DNA of 64,000 bases, taken from NCBI RefSeq assembly GCF_900101885.1, contig NZ_FNAN01000004.1, positions 372,001 through 436,000 of the forward strand. Reading direction: 5' to 3'. Under the pieces are notes generated by a model. That model was not told the DNA's origin. It saw only the letters and a list, made by a program, of their open reading frames with translations, and ran no database searches. Below, one piece after another: positions 23,455 through 32,620 of this stretch (within the stretch, counting starts at the first letter, position 1; each line of letters starts with the position of its first letter). Source of the DNA: Dyadobacter soli (GTDB lineage: Bacteria > Bacteroidota > Bacteroidia > Cytophagales > Spirosomataceae). The position numbers and the translations under genes were made by a program.

Positions 23455-25719
23455 TCATTTTACCAATACTTTCATCAGATCCGTCAGGCTGACCGAAAAC
23501 GGCAGGCCGGATGCGCGATTGGCGCGGTAGCCCGGAAGCTGCGTCACGTCCCAGCGCATGCCCGCAAACTCCGGTTCCACATCCGGGTCTGTGGTGTAAA
23601 CCAGGTATAGCTCGCGGGTAGGTCCGGGATACCCTTTTTCCAGCAAATCCCGCCTCGAAAACAACCTGGGCGACCTGTTATTTAATTTGAAAAGCATGCT
23701 CGACACCGTCTGCCCGGGCCCATGCAGCAGCAAATACCGCGCATTCACTTCCGCCACGCCCAGCGACAGCGACCCGCTCTTCGCACCCGTCCGGAAGTTG
23801 TACAGGTTATGCTTCCGGACCCAGGCCAGGTGCAGGTCATTTTTGTAATAGCCTACCAGCACGAAAGTTTCGTCCGGGATCAGGTCGCGGTTCTTGCCGA
23901 ACGGTTCGGGCAACAGTTCCCGCATTTCCTCAGACGACCGGCTGTTGTAAATATCAAAATTCCTGAAAGCGATCTTTTCCCGCTGCGAGGCCCTGTTCTG
24001 GAAATGCGCTACCACGTCGGTGAGAAAGCGTTTCAGCTCGTCGCGGCCATTATCGGTTTTGGACGGACGGATCGCGAATGCGCCGAGACCCGGGATAAGC
24101 TCATGGAAGCCTTTGCGTTTGTACACCTGCCCCGTCGCGCCCGGGTACAACACATATGCCCCCGCGGTGCGACGAATCGCATCCTTATAACTATGCATTT
24201 TCAACAGATCGTCGCGGTGATGGTCCGGCTGAATCCGCCCCGCCGTGAGCATTGTTTCGTCCTCGCCAAACACTCCGGCAACCGATTCCACCTTGTATTT
24301 AGCGTCGAAATGAATGTGCACGATCAGTTCCTCCGTTTCGGCCTGGGCCTGGGAAACGCCTGCCGGCCAGATCGACAATGTGAAATCCGGCCGCATGCCG
24401 GTTGTCCAGCTACCCGCTTGCGGATAGTCGTTTTGTCCGGAAAACGATCTGTTGAAACTAAACTCGACATTCAGTTTCCTCGAACCTGCATCGAAAATGC
24501 CGCTAACCGGTAAATGCCGCCCCTGTTTGAGTTGAAGCGCCAGTCCGTTCTTAGTAGGCTTCACCAGATCGCTGATGTGCGCCGGTTCAATGGCGAACAC
24601 GCTCTTCACCACATCCAGCAGTTCGAAAAAGAGCCAATATTCGTACAGCACGGCAACATCCTTTTTGCCTGCCTGGTACACGTCGTCGCCACCCCGCCAC
24701 ACCAGCCGGGCGGCCAGATCGAACATCAGCCAAACCCGAAGCACCTGCTTGTAACCCTCCTTGCGGACGAGCCCGGGGCCATTCAATGCAAGCCGCAGCG
24801 GCTTCTCTACTTCTTTGAACAACTGGGCCGAAAGCATCCGGTTCAGATGATTTTCTAATAAGGTAGCTTCGTCGTAAAAGCGGCTGCGCACCGGTGCAAT
24901 GCTTTTGATATGCGCCACAAAACCTGCAAAAACTTCCAACGCATGCTTTACAAACCGGTTTTCGGGCGTATCCACCGAGTCTGTTTTCGAACTTACCGAT
25001 ATCCGGGCCGGTACCGACGCCATTCGTCTTTTGAGATTATGATGACTGGGAAGCACAATGCGACTACCCCTTGTAGCCAGTTGAGCAATCGCTTTCCAGT
25101 CGGGCTTACGCAGGTTGCGGACGTCCTGTTCTATCTCCTCGCCCGTCCATTTGGTAATCGGGTTCCGGATGATTTTCTGGAATGCTATTTCAAACTCCCG
25201 GTTGGTAAGCACCGCATTCACGAATGCGAAACGCTGATACAATGTCTGAGGATCAGTCAGATAATCGGGTGTGAATGGATGTGTAACGGGTGCATTGTAA
25301 TAAAACAGCAGATCGGTGCAGCGCTCGGTGATCCCTTCCAGCATCAGGCGGTAATCGCTTCGGTAACTGGCTTTCCTGGAACGGATTTCAACTTTGATTT
25401 CCCCGCAACAGGCATTATCCGACGGCCGCAAAACTTCGATCGTAAGCGTACCCACGTACACATTCGGCGTCAGGCGGCCCATTGCAGGATTAATGCGGGA
25501 AGGCACCACCACGGGCGACTCTCGCAGCGCATATGCTCCGAGCACTTCATATTCATAAAAGCAGCCTTCCAGTAGTTGAACACGTGCTTCGCCGTGCTCG
25601 AAAGCGTCCCATTCGTCCAGTTCAAAAAAGGTCGGCTCGCCGCGTTCTTCGGCGATAATGCGCACTGAAACGATCCCGTCGGAGGTTTCTGCATCGATAA
25701 GGAGTTCAGTTCCCTTCAT
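23455..25719 (-). CDS. McrC-like DUF2357 nuclease of a type IV restriction system
   Basis: Nuclease partner of 754 residues. The DUF2357 region shows SVDTPENRFVKHALE near residue 250 followed by a helical platform. The PD-(D/E)xK nuclease has GMRPDFTLSIW (D445) and HIHFDAKYKVE (D472, K474). An unusually long C-terminal domain (about 600-754) follows the nuclease. Its start codon overlaps the stop of the McrB-like gene by one base (TGATG), so translation is coupled. By analogy with McrBC, the ATPase ring drives this nuclease to cut modified or foreign DNA. Confidence 0.85.
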   Translation of the reverse strand: MKGTELLIDAETSDGIVSVRIIAEERGEPTFFELDEWDAFEHGEARVQLLEGCFYEYEVLGAYALRESPVVVPSRINPAMGRLTPNVYVGTLTIEVLRPSDNACCGEIKVEIRSRKASYRSDYRLMLEGITERCTDLLFYYNAPVTHPFTPDYLTDPQTLYQRFAFVNAVLTNREFEIAFQKIIRNPITKWTGEEIEQDVRNLRKPDWKAIAQLATRGSRIVLPSHHNLKRRMASVPARISVSSKTDSVDTPENRFVKHALEVFAGFVAHIKSIAPVRSRFYDEATLLENHLNRMLSAQLFKEVEKPLRLALNGPGLVRKEGYKQVLRVWLMFDLAARLVWRGGDDVYQAGKKDVAVLYEYWLFFELLDVVKSVFAIEPAHISDLVKPTKNGLALQLKQGRHLPVSGIFDAGSRKLNVEFSFNRSFSGQNDYPQAGSWTTGMRPDFTLSIWPAGVSQAQAETEELIVHIHFDAKYKVESVAGVFGEDETMLTAGRIQPDHHRDDLLKMHSYKDAIRRTAGAYVLYPGATGQVYKRKGFHELIPGLGAFAIRPSKTDNGRDELKRFLTDVVAHFQNRASQREKIAFRNFDIYNSRSSEEMRELLPEPFGKNRDLIPDETFVLVGYYKNDLHLAWVRKHNLYNFRTGAKSGSLSLGVAEVNARYLLLHGPGQTVSSMLFKLNNRSPRLFSRRDLLEKGYPGPTRELYLVYTTDPDVEPEFAGMRWDVTQLPGYRANRASGLPFSVSLTDLMKVLVK

Positions 25720-27287
25720 CAGGCCTCCGCGTAGCTGGCAAAGCCATGGTCGATCAGGTTCCTGTAAATGCGCCTGATCTTCTCCAACGCGGCCGGGTAA
25801 TGTACCGCCTGCGCGTCGGGCAAATCTTTTTTACCGGTCAGGTAGTCGTCGAGCAGGTCGGGATTAGCGAGGCAGCGACGGCCCAATGCTTTCAATACCG
25901 GTTCCAGCTTTCTGCGGGAGCCGTAGATTTTAGGTAAAAGTTTTTGCATTAAAGCGGCGTCCATTACCTTTTGCAAAGGCCAGTTCGCACCCAACACATT
26001 GATAACCGCCGCAAACCGCAGAATTTCAGCCGCGCTCCGGTATCCGAACTCAGCTCCCGCCGGTTTTAGTATTTCAAACAATGCGAGTAGCTCTGCATTG
26101 AGCTGTTCGCGTACCGGACTTTCCGGAACAATGCTTCGCGCCATTTCCACGAACACTTCGGCCGCAGCTCCACCTGCCATACGCCGGTTATCGGACTCAG
26201 ATTTACCGGCTGATTTCAAGAATGCCTGCATTTCGTCCTTCGAAATACTAAACTCGATCACACTCGCCCTATCGAGCACCTTGGGACTGAACATGTAGGT
26301 AGTTTCGTCGATATTGACTGTCCCCACGATGAAAAGATTGGAAGCTACAAGCACGCGTGCCGGTACTGCGCCGGCTGTGCCATTGTGCAGCCGGATAGGC
26401 TCACCGGACTCCATTCCACTCAGGAAATCGGCAAAATACCGCTCCACGTGGCTTAGATTCATTTCATCGAGGATCAGGAAGTAAGGTCTACGCGGATTAG
26501 CCCCGGCGGAGATCAGTAAATCGACGACGCCGCTTTCGGGCTTCACGTACTGGCCGGGTTCGAGCGCATTCGGGAAGCCGAGGAGCGGCTCGCGGTTAGT
26601 CCAGTCCGCCCCGACCGGCACCAGGCAAACCTGCTCTTCCGTTTCACAAATCCATCGTGCAAATGCGTGCGCCAGCCGCGTTTTACCTGCGCCCGAAAGC
26701 CCCGTCAGGATCACAAAAGGCTTCGCAATGAGTGCCGCTACAAAACGGATCACCACATCCGGATCAATTTGCAGGCCGCTATCCAGTGCATATTGGTAAA
26801 ATGCCGGGTAGTCGAAGCGCGGCGTTTTCGCAATGCCTTCCGCGGCGAGGGTAGCGTGGTAAATGCCGGTTATTTCCTGCAAATCAGCCTTTATTTGCCC
26901 TCTGTCGAGATCAGCCACTTCATAAACCCTGAAAACAAACGAGCCGCCATACCTGGCAGGCTTGCCTAATCCATTTCTTTTGAAGTAGCTGTCGATGGTT
27001 TCCATGCCCGATTGACGCCACGGGACCGGGGGAGGGAGTGTTTCGCTGACGCCGAACGACAGCACGAGCAATTGCTGGTTTTTATAAAAAAGATAAAATG
27101 GGTAAATGCCGCTGCTGATATGCTGCCCCGGCGCGAGAAATGCGATCCAGGGCACCCTCGCAGGATGGCCTTTTCCAAAACTGATCTTGACTTTAAGCCC
27201 TTCCAGCCTGTTCGCGAAGTGGGAAGTTTTGAGGTTTTCGGTCTGGCATTGCGCCAGAAAGCGGGTAAGCTCGTCGAAAAAATCCAT
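25719..27287 (-). CDS. McrB-like AAA+ NTPase with MrcB-type (DUF3578) N-terminal domain
   Basis: 522-residue motor subunit. Residues 1-150 match the MrcB/DUF3578 type of DNA-recognition domain (YPFYLFYKNQQLLVLSFGVSE). The AAA+ core follows: Walker A GLSGAGKT (196-203), ADWTNREPLLGFPN, Walker B LILDEMN (271-277), a GTVNIDETT segment in the place of the McrB MNxxD signature (325), and an arginine-finger candidate in SPKVLDRA (R340). It precedes the DUF2357 nuclease with a one-base overlap. The pair is a type IV-like defence unit; preference for GTP or ATP cannot be read from sequence. Confidence 0.88.
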   Translation of the reverse strand: MDFFDELTRFLAQCQTENLKTSHFANRLEGLKVKISFGKGHPARVPWIAFLAPGQHISSGIYPFYLFYKNQQLLVLSFGVSETLPPPVPWRQSGMETIDSYFKRNGLGKPARYGGSFVFRVYEVADLDRGQIKADLQEITGIYHATLAAEGIAKTPRFDYPAFYQYALDSGLQIDPDVVIRFVAALIAKPFVILTGLSGAGKTRLAHAFARWICETEEQVCLVPVGADWTNREPLLGFPNALEPGQYVKPESGVVDLLISAGANPRRPYFLILDEMNLSHVERYFADFLSGMESGEPIRLHNGTAGAVPARVLVASNLFIVGTVNIDETTYMFSPKVLDRASVIEFSISKDEMQAFLKSAGKSESDNRRMAGGAAAEVFVEMARSIVPESPVREQLNAELLALFEILKPAGAEFGYRSAAEILRFAAVINVLGANWPLQKVMDAALMQKLLPKIYGSRRKLEPVLKALGRRCLANPDLLDDYLTGKKDLPDAQAVHYPAALEKIRRIYRNLIDHGFASYAEA

Positions 27288-27414
27288 GTAATAGTGTGTT
27301 TGAGATCAAATTCATTCTATTGGCTTAAATATGAATGAAATTTTGTTCTCTCCCAAGCAAAACTAACCCTCGAAGCGATTTTATAACCCTGGTTATTAAG
27401 CTGATACAAAGAAA

Positions 27415-27942
27415 TTATTCCAGATTACCCAATGCAAGGTCGATGTGCCCCAGGTGGTGCTTCACGTGCCAGACCGACATCGCCAGCGCCTGCCGCTGAT
27501 CAAGCCAGAAGCCACGCAAATGGTGGTAATATTTCCGGGCGAACTGCTCTTCGTTCAACGAACCCGCCAGGTAAGCGTACCGGGCGTGTGTTCCTTCGAA
27601 AATGGACAATGAAACATCGATCGGCATATGCAGAGAGTCGGAAGTGAAGGCCCATGCATTCATGTCAATCATGGTAACTTCCTTGTAATCCGGCTCGGTA
27701 ATGGCCTTTTTCATGCGCAGGTAATGCACAAATTGCAAATCCGCCACGTGGTGAATGAGCTGCCGGATTGTCCAGCTTCCTTCGCGATAGGTTTTTGCCA
27801 GATCCTCGTCCGAAAGGTGCTCGACGCGCTTCCGGTATTCCGCCGGAATTTCGGCGATGATCTGTATGAATTCCCTCACCTCCTCGTCGGAATACGTTTC
27901 CTTCAACGCAATGGGGCCAATGGGAAAGCGGCGGTCGGTCAT
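27415..27942 (-). CDS. DinB/YfiT-family thiol transferase (bacillithiol S-transferase-like)
   Basis: Four-helix-bundle metal protein of 175 residues. The three metal-binding His positions of the YfiT family are visible in IRQLIHHVADLQFVHYLR and AMSVWHVKHHLGHIDLAL. The N-terminal MTDRRFPIGPIALKETYSDE is typical of YfiT, often annotated as a putative metal-dependent hydrolase. Bacteroidota of this group make bacillithiol, so S-conjugation for detoxification is a reasonable role. Its start overlaps the YfhO stop by 4 bp on the same strand. Confidence 0.88.
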   Translation of the reverse strand: MTDRRFPIGPIALKETYSDEEVREFIQIIAEIPAEYRKRVEHLSDEDLAKTYREGSWTIRQLIHHVADLQFVHYLRMKKAITEPDYKEVTMIDMNAWAFTSDSLHMPIDVSLSIFEGTHARYAYLAGSLNEEQFARKYYHHLRGFWLDQRQALAMSVWHVKHHLGHIDLALGNLE

Positions 27943-30434
27943 GCGTTTTGCTTTCTTTTGGATTCAACAAATATGGCGCCTACCACAAGCCCTACCAGCA
28001 ACAGGGAACTCACAAGGTCGATTTTTTTACCCGCAACCACCGAAACCGGTTCGAAGCGGAACTTGATCGTATGCTTGCCCGCAGGTACGCGCAACGCACG
28101 CAGTACGTAGTTGGCGCGCAACAGATCGGCCGGCTTGTCGTCGATCGTCACCTGCCATTCGTCGCGGACATTGTAATAAATCTCCGAGAACACCGCCAGG
28201 CCATCGCCATTGGCATTCGTTTCGTAAACCAGTTCGTTCGGTTTGTAGGAGATCAGGCTGATCTTCGACGTCGAATCGGTCGCTATTTTCAGGTCGCTTA
28301 ATTTCGCTGCGAAACGCTGGTCCACCACCGCTTCTTCGCGCAGATTAACAGTGCGCAGCGCGGCCATTTCAGCATCCGCATTGGGCACAACTTTAAATGA
28401 TTTGACAAACCACGCGTGGCCGTAAGCTTGCGGATTGGGCTGCGCCACTTTGTTACCTTGCTGATCCGGCGTGATGAAATACTTGGCATTCAGCATGTTC
28501 AGCACTTCCATATTGGGCTTTTCAGTAAAAAACTGATTTTCAAAAAGCTCCTGGTAGCGGCGCATTTTGGCAGCGTGGTACCCGCCCAATGATTTATGGA
28601 AATAAGATGCCTGGGCGCTATTGAACGGTCCTCCATGGGAAGCGACGTCATAAACGCGGTAATCCGGGTCGGTATCGCGCAGGATCTGCTCGTCGGCCGG
28701 CGAAGGTGTAGTAACCCCCTGCGCGACGTAAGCACTCACAAAATCTTCGTTATTAAGATACCTCTTATCTACCCCGAACAGGTCGAAAATCACGAGCACG
28801 AGCAATGCGCTGTAAAACACCATCGATTTCAGTTTATCCTGGGCATAAAACCACACCAGCGCAGCGGCCAATGCAATGAATACCAGTCCCCGGATCGCAT
28901 CACCTTTCATGAGGCCTTCACGATCCTGCACAACTGCATTGTAAAGCAGCTGACCAAATTCGGGGCTTTGTGCCTGTTGCCCATACTGTTGCGCCAGCGC
29001 GGCCATCTGATCGTTTGCACCTTTGAAGCCGAAAAACAACCCGGGCAGCAATGCCATGATCAGCATGAGCCCGCCGGTAATGCCCACGGATATCAGGAAT
29101 GGCTTTTGCAGCTCCTTCACAGTGATTTTCTTTTGCGCAATCGCGGAAAGCGCCAGAACACCCACCATTACCATCTGCATTTGTGCCAGCGAGATCACCA
29201 TCGTCATCGCCCGGAACTTGTTGAACATCGGGAAATAGTCGAAAAACAGGTAATTGATCCCTGCCAGGCTCTTCCCGAGCGCCCAGATCACGTAGAGCAC
29301 GATCACGCCCGCGGCCCAGTGCTTCAATGGGCTTTTAACAATAAACAACCCGAGCACGAACAGGAAAAATACGATGGCGCCAATGTAATTAGGACCGCCC
29401 ATGATCGGCTGGTCACCCCAGTAAAGTGGTAGCTGCTGAATGACATTCTGGGCTGTGGCTGCATCGATACCACGGCTGGTAATTGCCTTAAATGTTTCGG
29501 AAGAATTCGAAAGCGGACCGACCGAAGCACCACCATAGGCATTGGGGATCACCAGCGTGAGCAATTCTCCAAGGCCGTAACTGTATGTAAATGCATATTC
29601 CTTATCCAGTCCGGTGCCTTGTTTGGCAGCGGCGTCTTTGCCGGTTACCGTCAATTCCGATTTACCGCGGATGGTTTCTTTGGTGTAATCATATGCATTC
29701 CAGAGGCGCGTCGTATGCGTCCCGACAGCCACCACGGCAGCGAAAGCGAGCCCGCCGAGTACCAGTACCAGGTCTTTCGCAAGGCCTTTTTTGATCAAAG
29801 CAATGCTTTCGACGATCACCAGTATCACAATGCCGATACCCAGGTAGTAGGTAATCTGCACGTGGTTGGCATACAATTCCAGGGAGAGAAACAATGCGGT
29901 AACTGCCGCTCCGGCCAGCCAGTTACGGCGGAAAGCAAGGATTATGCCCGCGAGCACGCCCGGCGCGTACATGATCGCGATCACCTGCGAAATGTGCCCG
30001 GCTTCGAGGTTAATGACGTTGAAACAGGAGAATGAGAATGCCACGGCGCCTATCGCTGCGAGCCAGCCGCCCGCGCCCAGCACGAGGAAAAGCACATAAG
30101 CGCTCACCATGCCGATCAGGAAATAGTTGGCCGGCGCCGGGAGCAGCTTGTTCACCCCCTGCCCGATTTTCGTGGGAATGCTGGTAGGATAGTCGGCCGA
30201 CACCAGGTATGCGGGCATCCCGGCAAACATGCCGTTCGTCCACCACGAACGCTCGTTGGTTTGCTTATAATAATCCATTACCTCCCGCGCACCTCCCAGC
30301 GCCTGTATCTCGTCGGTAGCGCTGAGTTTCTTGCCTTGCAGCACCGGAGAAACGTAAGCGACGGACAAGATCATGAAGCCAATGACAGCTACCAGGTGGG
30401 GCCAGAGACGTTGCCAGGAGAACAGATTTTTCAT
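27939..30434 (-). CDS. YfhO-family polytopic membrane protein
   Basis: Large inner-membrane protein of 831 residues. It has about a dozen hydrophobic helices in residues 1-560, a periplasmic C-terminal beta-rich domain (about 570-800), and a final helix SSLLLVGLVVGAIFV. YfhO proteins are GT-C-like lipid-linked glycosyl transferases used in glycosylating cell-wall polymers or lipids. The opening MKNLFSWQRLWPHLVAVIGF and the PVLQGKKLSATDEIQALGGAREVMDYY periplasmic loop fit the Bacteroidota form. It overlaps the YfiT gene by 4 bp. A TATATTTG box lies 137 bp upstream. Confidence 0.9.
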   Translation of the reverse strand: MKNLFSWQRLWPHLVAVIGFMILSVAYVSPVLQGKKLSATDEIQALGGAREVMDYYKQTNERSWWTNGMFAGMPAYLVSADYPTSIPTKIGQGVNKLLPAPANYFLIGMVSAYVLFLVLGAGGWLAAIGAVAFSFSCFNVINLEAGHISQVIAIMYAPGVLAGIILAFRRNWLAGAAVTALFLSLELYANHVQITYYLGIGIVILVIVESIALIKKGLAKDLVLVLGGLAFAAVVAVGTHTTRLWNAYDYTKETIRGKSELTVTGKDAAAKQGTGLDKEYAFTYSYGLGELLTLVIPNAYGGASVGPLSNSSETFKAITSRGIDAATAQNVIQQLPLYWGDQPIMGGPNYIGAIVFFLFVLGLFIVKSPLKHWAAGVIVLYVIWALGKSLAGINYLFFDYFPMFNKFRAMTMVISLAQMQMVMVGVLALSAIAQKKITVKELQKPFLISVGITGGLMLIMALLPGLFFGFKGANDQMAALAQQYGQQAQSPEFGQLLYNAVVQDREGLMKGDAIRGLVFIALAAALVWFYAQDKLKSMVFYSALLVLVIFDLFGVDKRYLNNEDFVSAYVAQGVTTPSPADEQILRDTDPDYRVYDVASHGGPFNSAQASYFHKSLGGYHAAKMRRYQELFENQFFTEKPNMEVLNMLNAKYFITPDQQGNKVAQPNPQAYGHAWFVKSFKVVPNADAEMAALRTVNLREEAVVDQRFAAKLSDLKIATDSTSKISLISYKPNELVYETNANGDGLAVFSEIYYNVRDEWQVTIDDKPADLLRANYVLRALRVPAGKHTIKFRFEPVSVVAGKKIDLVSSLLLVGLVVGAIFVESKRKQNA

Positions 30435-30570
30435 TTTGGTAATATTAAAGCTACGGGTTGATTTCGGATGAAAGCGGTACCGGCCACGGTCCGCCCTGAA
30501 TATGACTTTTCAAACAGTAATAGTAGCAACGAACGCCGGTTGAGGGATATTAAATTTCCATTAACCGGCG

Positions 30571-30578
30571 CAAATATA
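30571..30578 (-). promoter_or_regulatory. -7 box (TATATTTG) for the YfhO-YfiT operon
   Basis: Exact TAnnTTTG on the minus strand in the 323-bp divergent region between yfhO and pfkA. It would leave a leader of about 130 nt. Apart from this and the pfkA box I see nothing else in the gap. Confidence 0.5.
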
Positions 30579-30678
30579 GGAGTATTGGTATATGTTTGAG
30601 ATGCTGAAAACGATTCTTGTTCCGGCATTTTTTTAACATAATTAAGAATCAAGGCATATATTTTAAGAAAATACCGGA

Positions 30679-30686
30679 TAAATTTG
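30679..30686 (+). promoter_or_regulatory. -7 box (TAAATTTG) for pfkA
   Basis: Exact TAnnTTTG match 72 bp upstream of the pfkA start, in an AT-rich stretch. No clear -33 element. Confidence 0.45.
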
Positions 30687-30757
30687 CGGAAATTGTGCCT
30701 TTTAAGGTTCGATTGGAGCTGTACATAGAAAGATTAGAAGTAACCCGAAATTATTAA

Positions 30758-31732
30758 ATGAAACGAATTGGAGTTTTTACCTCAGGAGGAGATGCCCCTG
30801 GTATGAACGCCTGCATCCGGGCGGTAGTACGCGGAGCATGCTACCATGGTATTGAAGTATTTGGAATCAGAAGAGGATATAGCGGAATGATCGCCGGTGA
30901 TGTCTACAAAATGGAGTCTCACTCGGTCAGCAATATAGTTCAAAGAGGAGGTACTATCCTCAAATCGGCCAGAAGCAAAGAATTTATGACCCCGGAAGGC
31001 CGCAAGAAAGCATACGACAACTTGCAGGAACTCGGCATCGAAGGGCTTATCGCCATCGGTGGTAACGGTACTTTCACCGGCGCGATGATCTTCGGAAACG
31101 AGTACGGCATCCCTACCGTAGGCGCTCCGGGAACGATCGACAACGACTTGTACGGAACCGACTACACTATCGGGTTCGACACGGCGGTAAATACTGCATT
31201 GGACGCGATCGACCGTATCCGTGACACCGCCAGTTCACACGACCGCATTTTCTTCATCGAAGTAATGGGCCGCGACTCAGGCTACATTGCCATCCAGTCG
31301 GGTATCGCAGGTGGCGCGGAACTGGTAATGGTTCCGGAAGTACTGACGCCAATCTCGCAGGTGGTCGACACCCTGAAACAGGGATGGAGCCGTTCGAAAT
31401 CATCTTCCATCATCATCGTGGCGGAAGGCGACGAAGAAGGCAGCGCGCAGGAAGTAGCCGATAAAATCAAAGTTCAGGTGGATGAGAATGCGGATATCCG
31501 CGTAACCACGCTCGGCCACACCCAACGTGGAGGAACGCCGTCTGCGTATGACCGTATCCTCGCTAGCCGCCTTGGATTGGGCGCATTGGAAGGCCTCATT
31601 GCAGGACAAAAGAATGTAATGGCCGGTATCATCAACAATGAGCTGGTGTATACGCCTTTCGAAGACACTATCAGACTTCCGAAGCCTATCAACGAGGATT
31701 TGTTGAGAATGGTGAAGATCCTGAGTGTGTAA
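30758..31732 (+). CDS. pfkA: ATP-dependent 6-phosphofructokinase
   Basis: Glycolytic kinase of 324 residues, the usual bacterial PfkA length. It converts fructose 6-phosphate to fructose 1,6-bisphosphate. Motifs in order: the ATP loop VFTSGGDAPGMNACIRAVVR, GGNGTFTGA, the catalytic PGTIDNDLYGTDYTIG (Asp base in TIDND), the substrate loop EVMGRDSGYIA and LGHTQRGGTPSAYDR. It is monocistronic and divergent from the YfhO operon. Confidence 0.97.
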   Translation: MKRIGVFTSGGDAPGMNACIRAVVRGACYHGIEVFGIRRGYSGMIAGDVYKMESHSVSNIVQRGGTILKSARSKEFMTPEGRKKAYDNLQELGIEGLIAIGGNGTFTGAMIFGNEYGIPTVGAPGTIDNDLYGTDYTIGFDTAVNTALDAIDRIRDTASSHDRIFFIEVMGRDSGYIAIQSGIAGGAELVMVPEVLTPISQVVDTLKQGWSRSKSSSIIIVAEGDEEGSAQEVADKIKVQVDENADIRVTTLGHTQRGGTPSAYDRILASRLGLGALEGLIAGQKNVMAGIINNELVYTPFEDTIRLPKPINEDLLRMVKILSV

Positions 31733-31744
31733 CCCAGGCAACGT

Positions 31745-32515
31745 TTAGCAGTAACCTACTGCTTTATAGGCAACATAGCCTACAAATTCATGCCATAGCT
31801 TGCAGAACTGCATGAAGGCATTGGGGTCAGGTATCAGGTCCTGAAGATCAAACTTATTGTATCCCCCACGAAAGTCGGCCGGGAAGGGGTCTGTATCGAT
31901 TCCTATTTTTTCGAAACACCCGGCCGACCGGCGCATGTGAAATGCGGAAGTAATCAGCAGGTATTTTCCGGAAGGAAACATTTTGTTCAGGATACGGCGC
32001 GAGTACACGGCATTTTCATGTGTATTACGGGCCATTTCTTCAAAAACAATATCATTGGCAGGCACCCCCCAGCTTACCAGGAGCGACGCTGCCTGGCGCG
32101 TTTCTCCCTGCCTTTTCGCCATCAGCATCTCCCCGCTTGTGCCGGTGATCAATATTTTCCTGATCTTGCCGTGCTTGTAGAGCAGATATGCTTGCAGGAC
32201 CCGGTCGCCATGATTACCCATTGCCGGGCGTTCCTGCCTCGGGGTGGTGGTGGAAATCAGGCCGCCCGACAGCAGAATACCAACGTCGTAAGTCCCTTTC
32301 ACTTCATCGGGGTTCAAGAATTTCGCTTCCCACGCGTTAATAGCCTTCGTAACCAGGTACGAGTTGGAAGCCAGCCCCAGCAGCACGATCACCATGCCCA
32401 CCGAAAGCTTCCTGCGCCGGTCGCTTTTGGTGAAAAATGAATAGATAAGTATAAAAAACACAACGCTCAAAGGCATTATGAGAAAGTCGATTGCTTTGGA
32501 GAGAAAATAAAACAT
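31745..32515 (-). CDS. YdcF/DUF218-family membrane protein
   Basis: 256-residue protein with two N-terminal membrane helices (FYFLSKAIDFLIMPLSVVFFILIYSFF and LSVGMVIVLLGLASNSYLV), then a Rossmann-like DUF218 domain facing the periplasm: GILLSGGLIS, ILITGTSGEML, RNTHENAVYSRRIL, LLITSAFHMRRSAGCFEKIG. The family includes ElyC and SanA, linked to envelope-polymer metabolism. It is convergent with pfkA (12 bp apart) and divergent from the TlpA-like gene. Confidence 0.9.
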   Translation of the reverse strand: MFYFLSKAIDFLIMPLSVVFFILIYSFFTKSDRRRKLSVGMVIVLLGLASNSYLVTKAINAWEAKFLNPDEVKGTYDVGILLSGGLISTTTPRQERPAMGNHGDRVLQAYLLYKHGKIRKILITGTSGEMLMAKRQGETRQAASLLVSWGVPANDIVFEEMARNTHENAVYSRRILNKMFPSGKYLLITSAFHMRRSAGCFEKIGIDTDPFPADFRGGYNKFDLQDLIPDPNAFMQFCKLWHEFVGYVAYKAVGYC

Positions 32516-32620
32516 TTGAATAAGAACCCTGCTGATGTTAGCGTTTTGAAGTTAATTTTACAGACTTCAAAATTTGAAATAATCCAATAAACTGCTTTAA
32601 AGCAAACTTCCCATAGCCCG

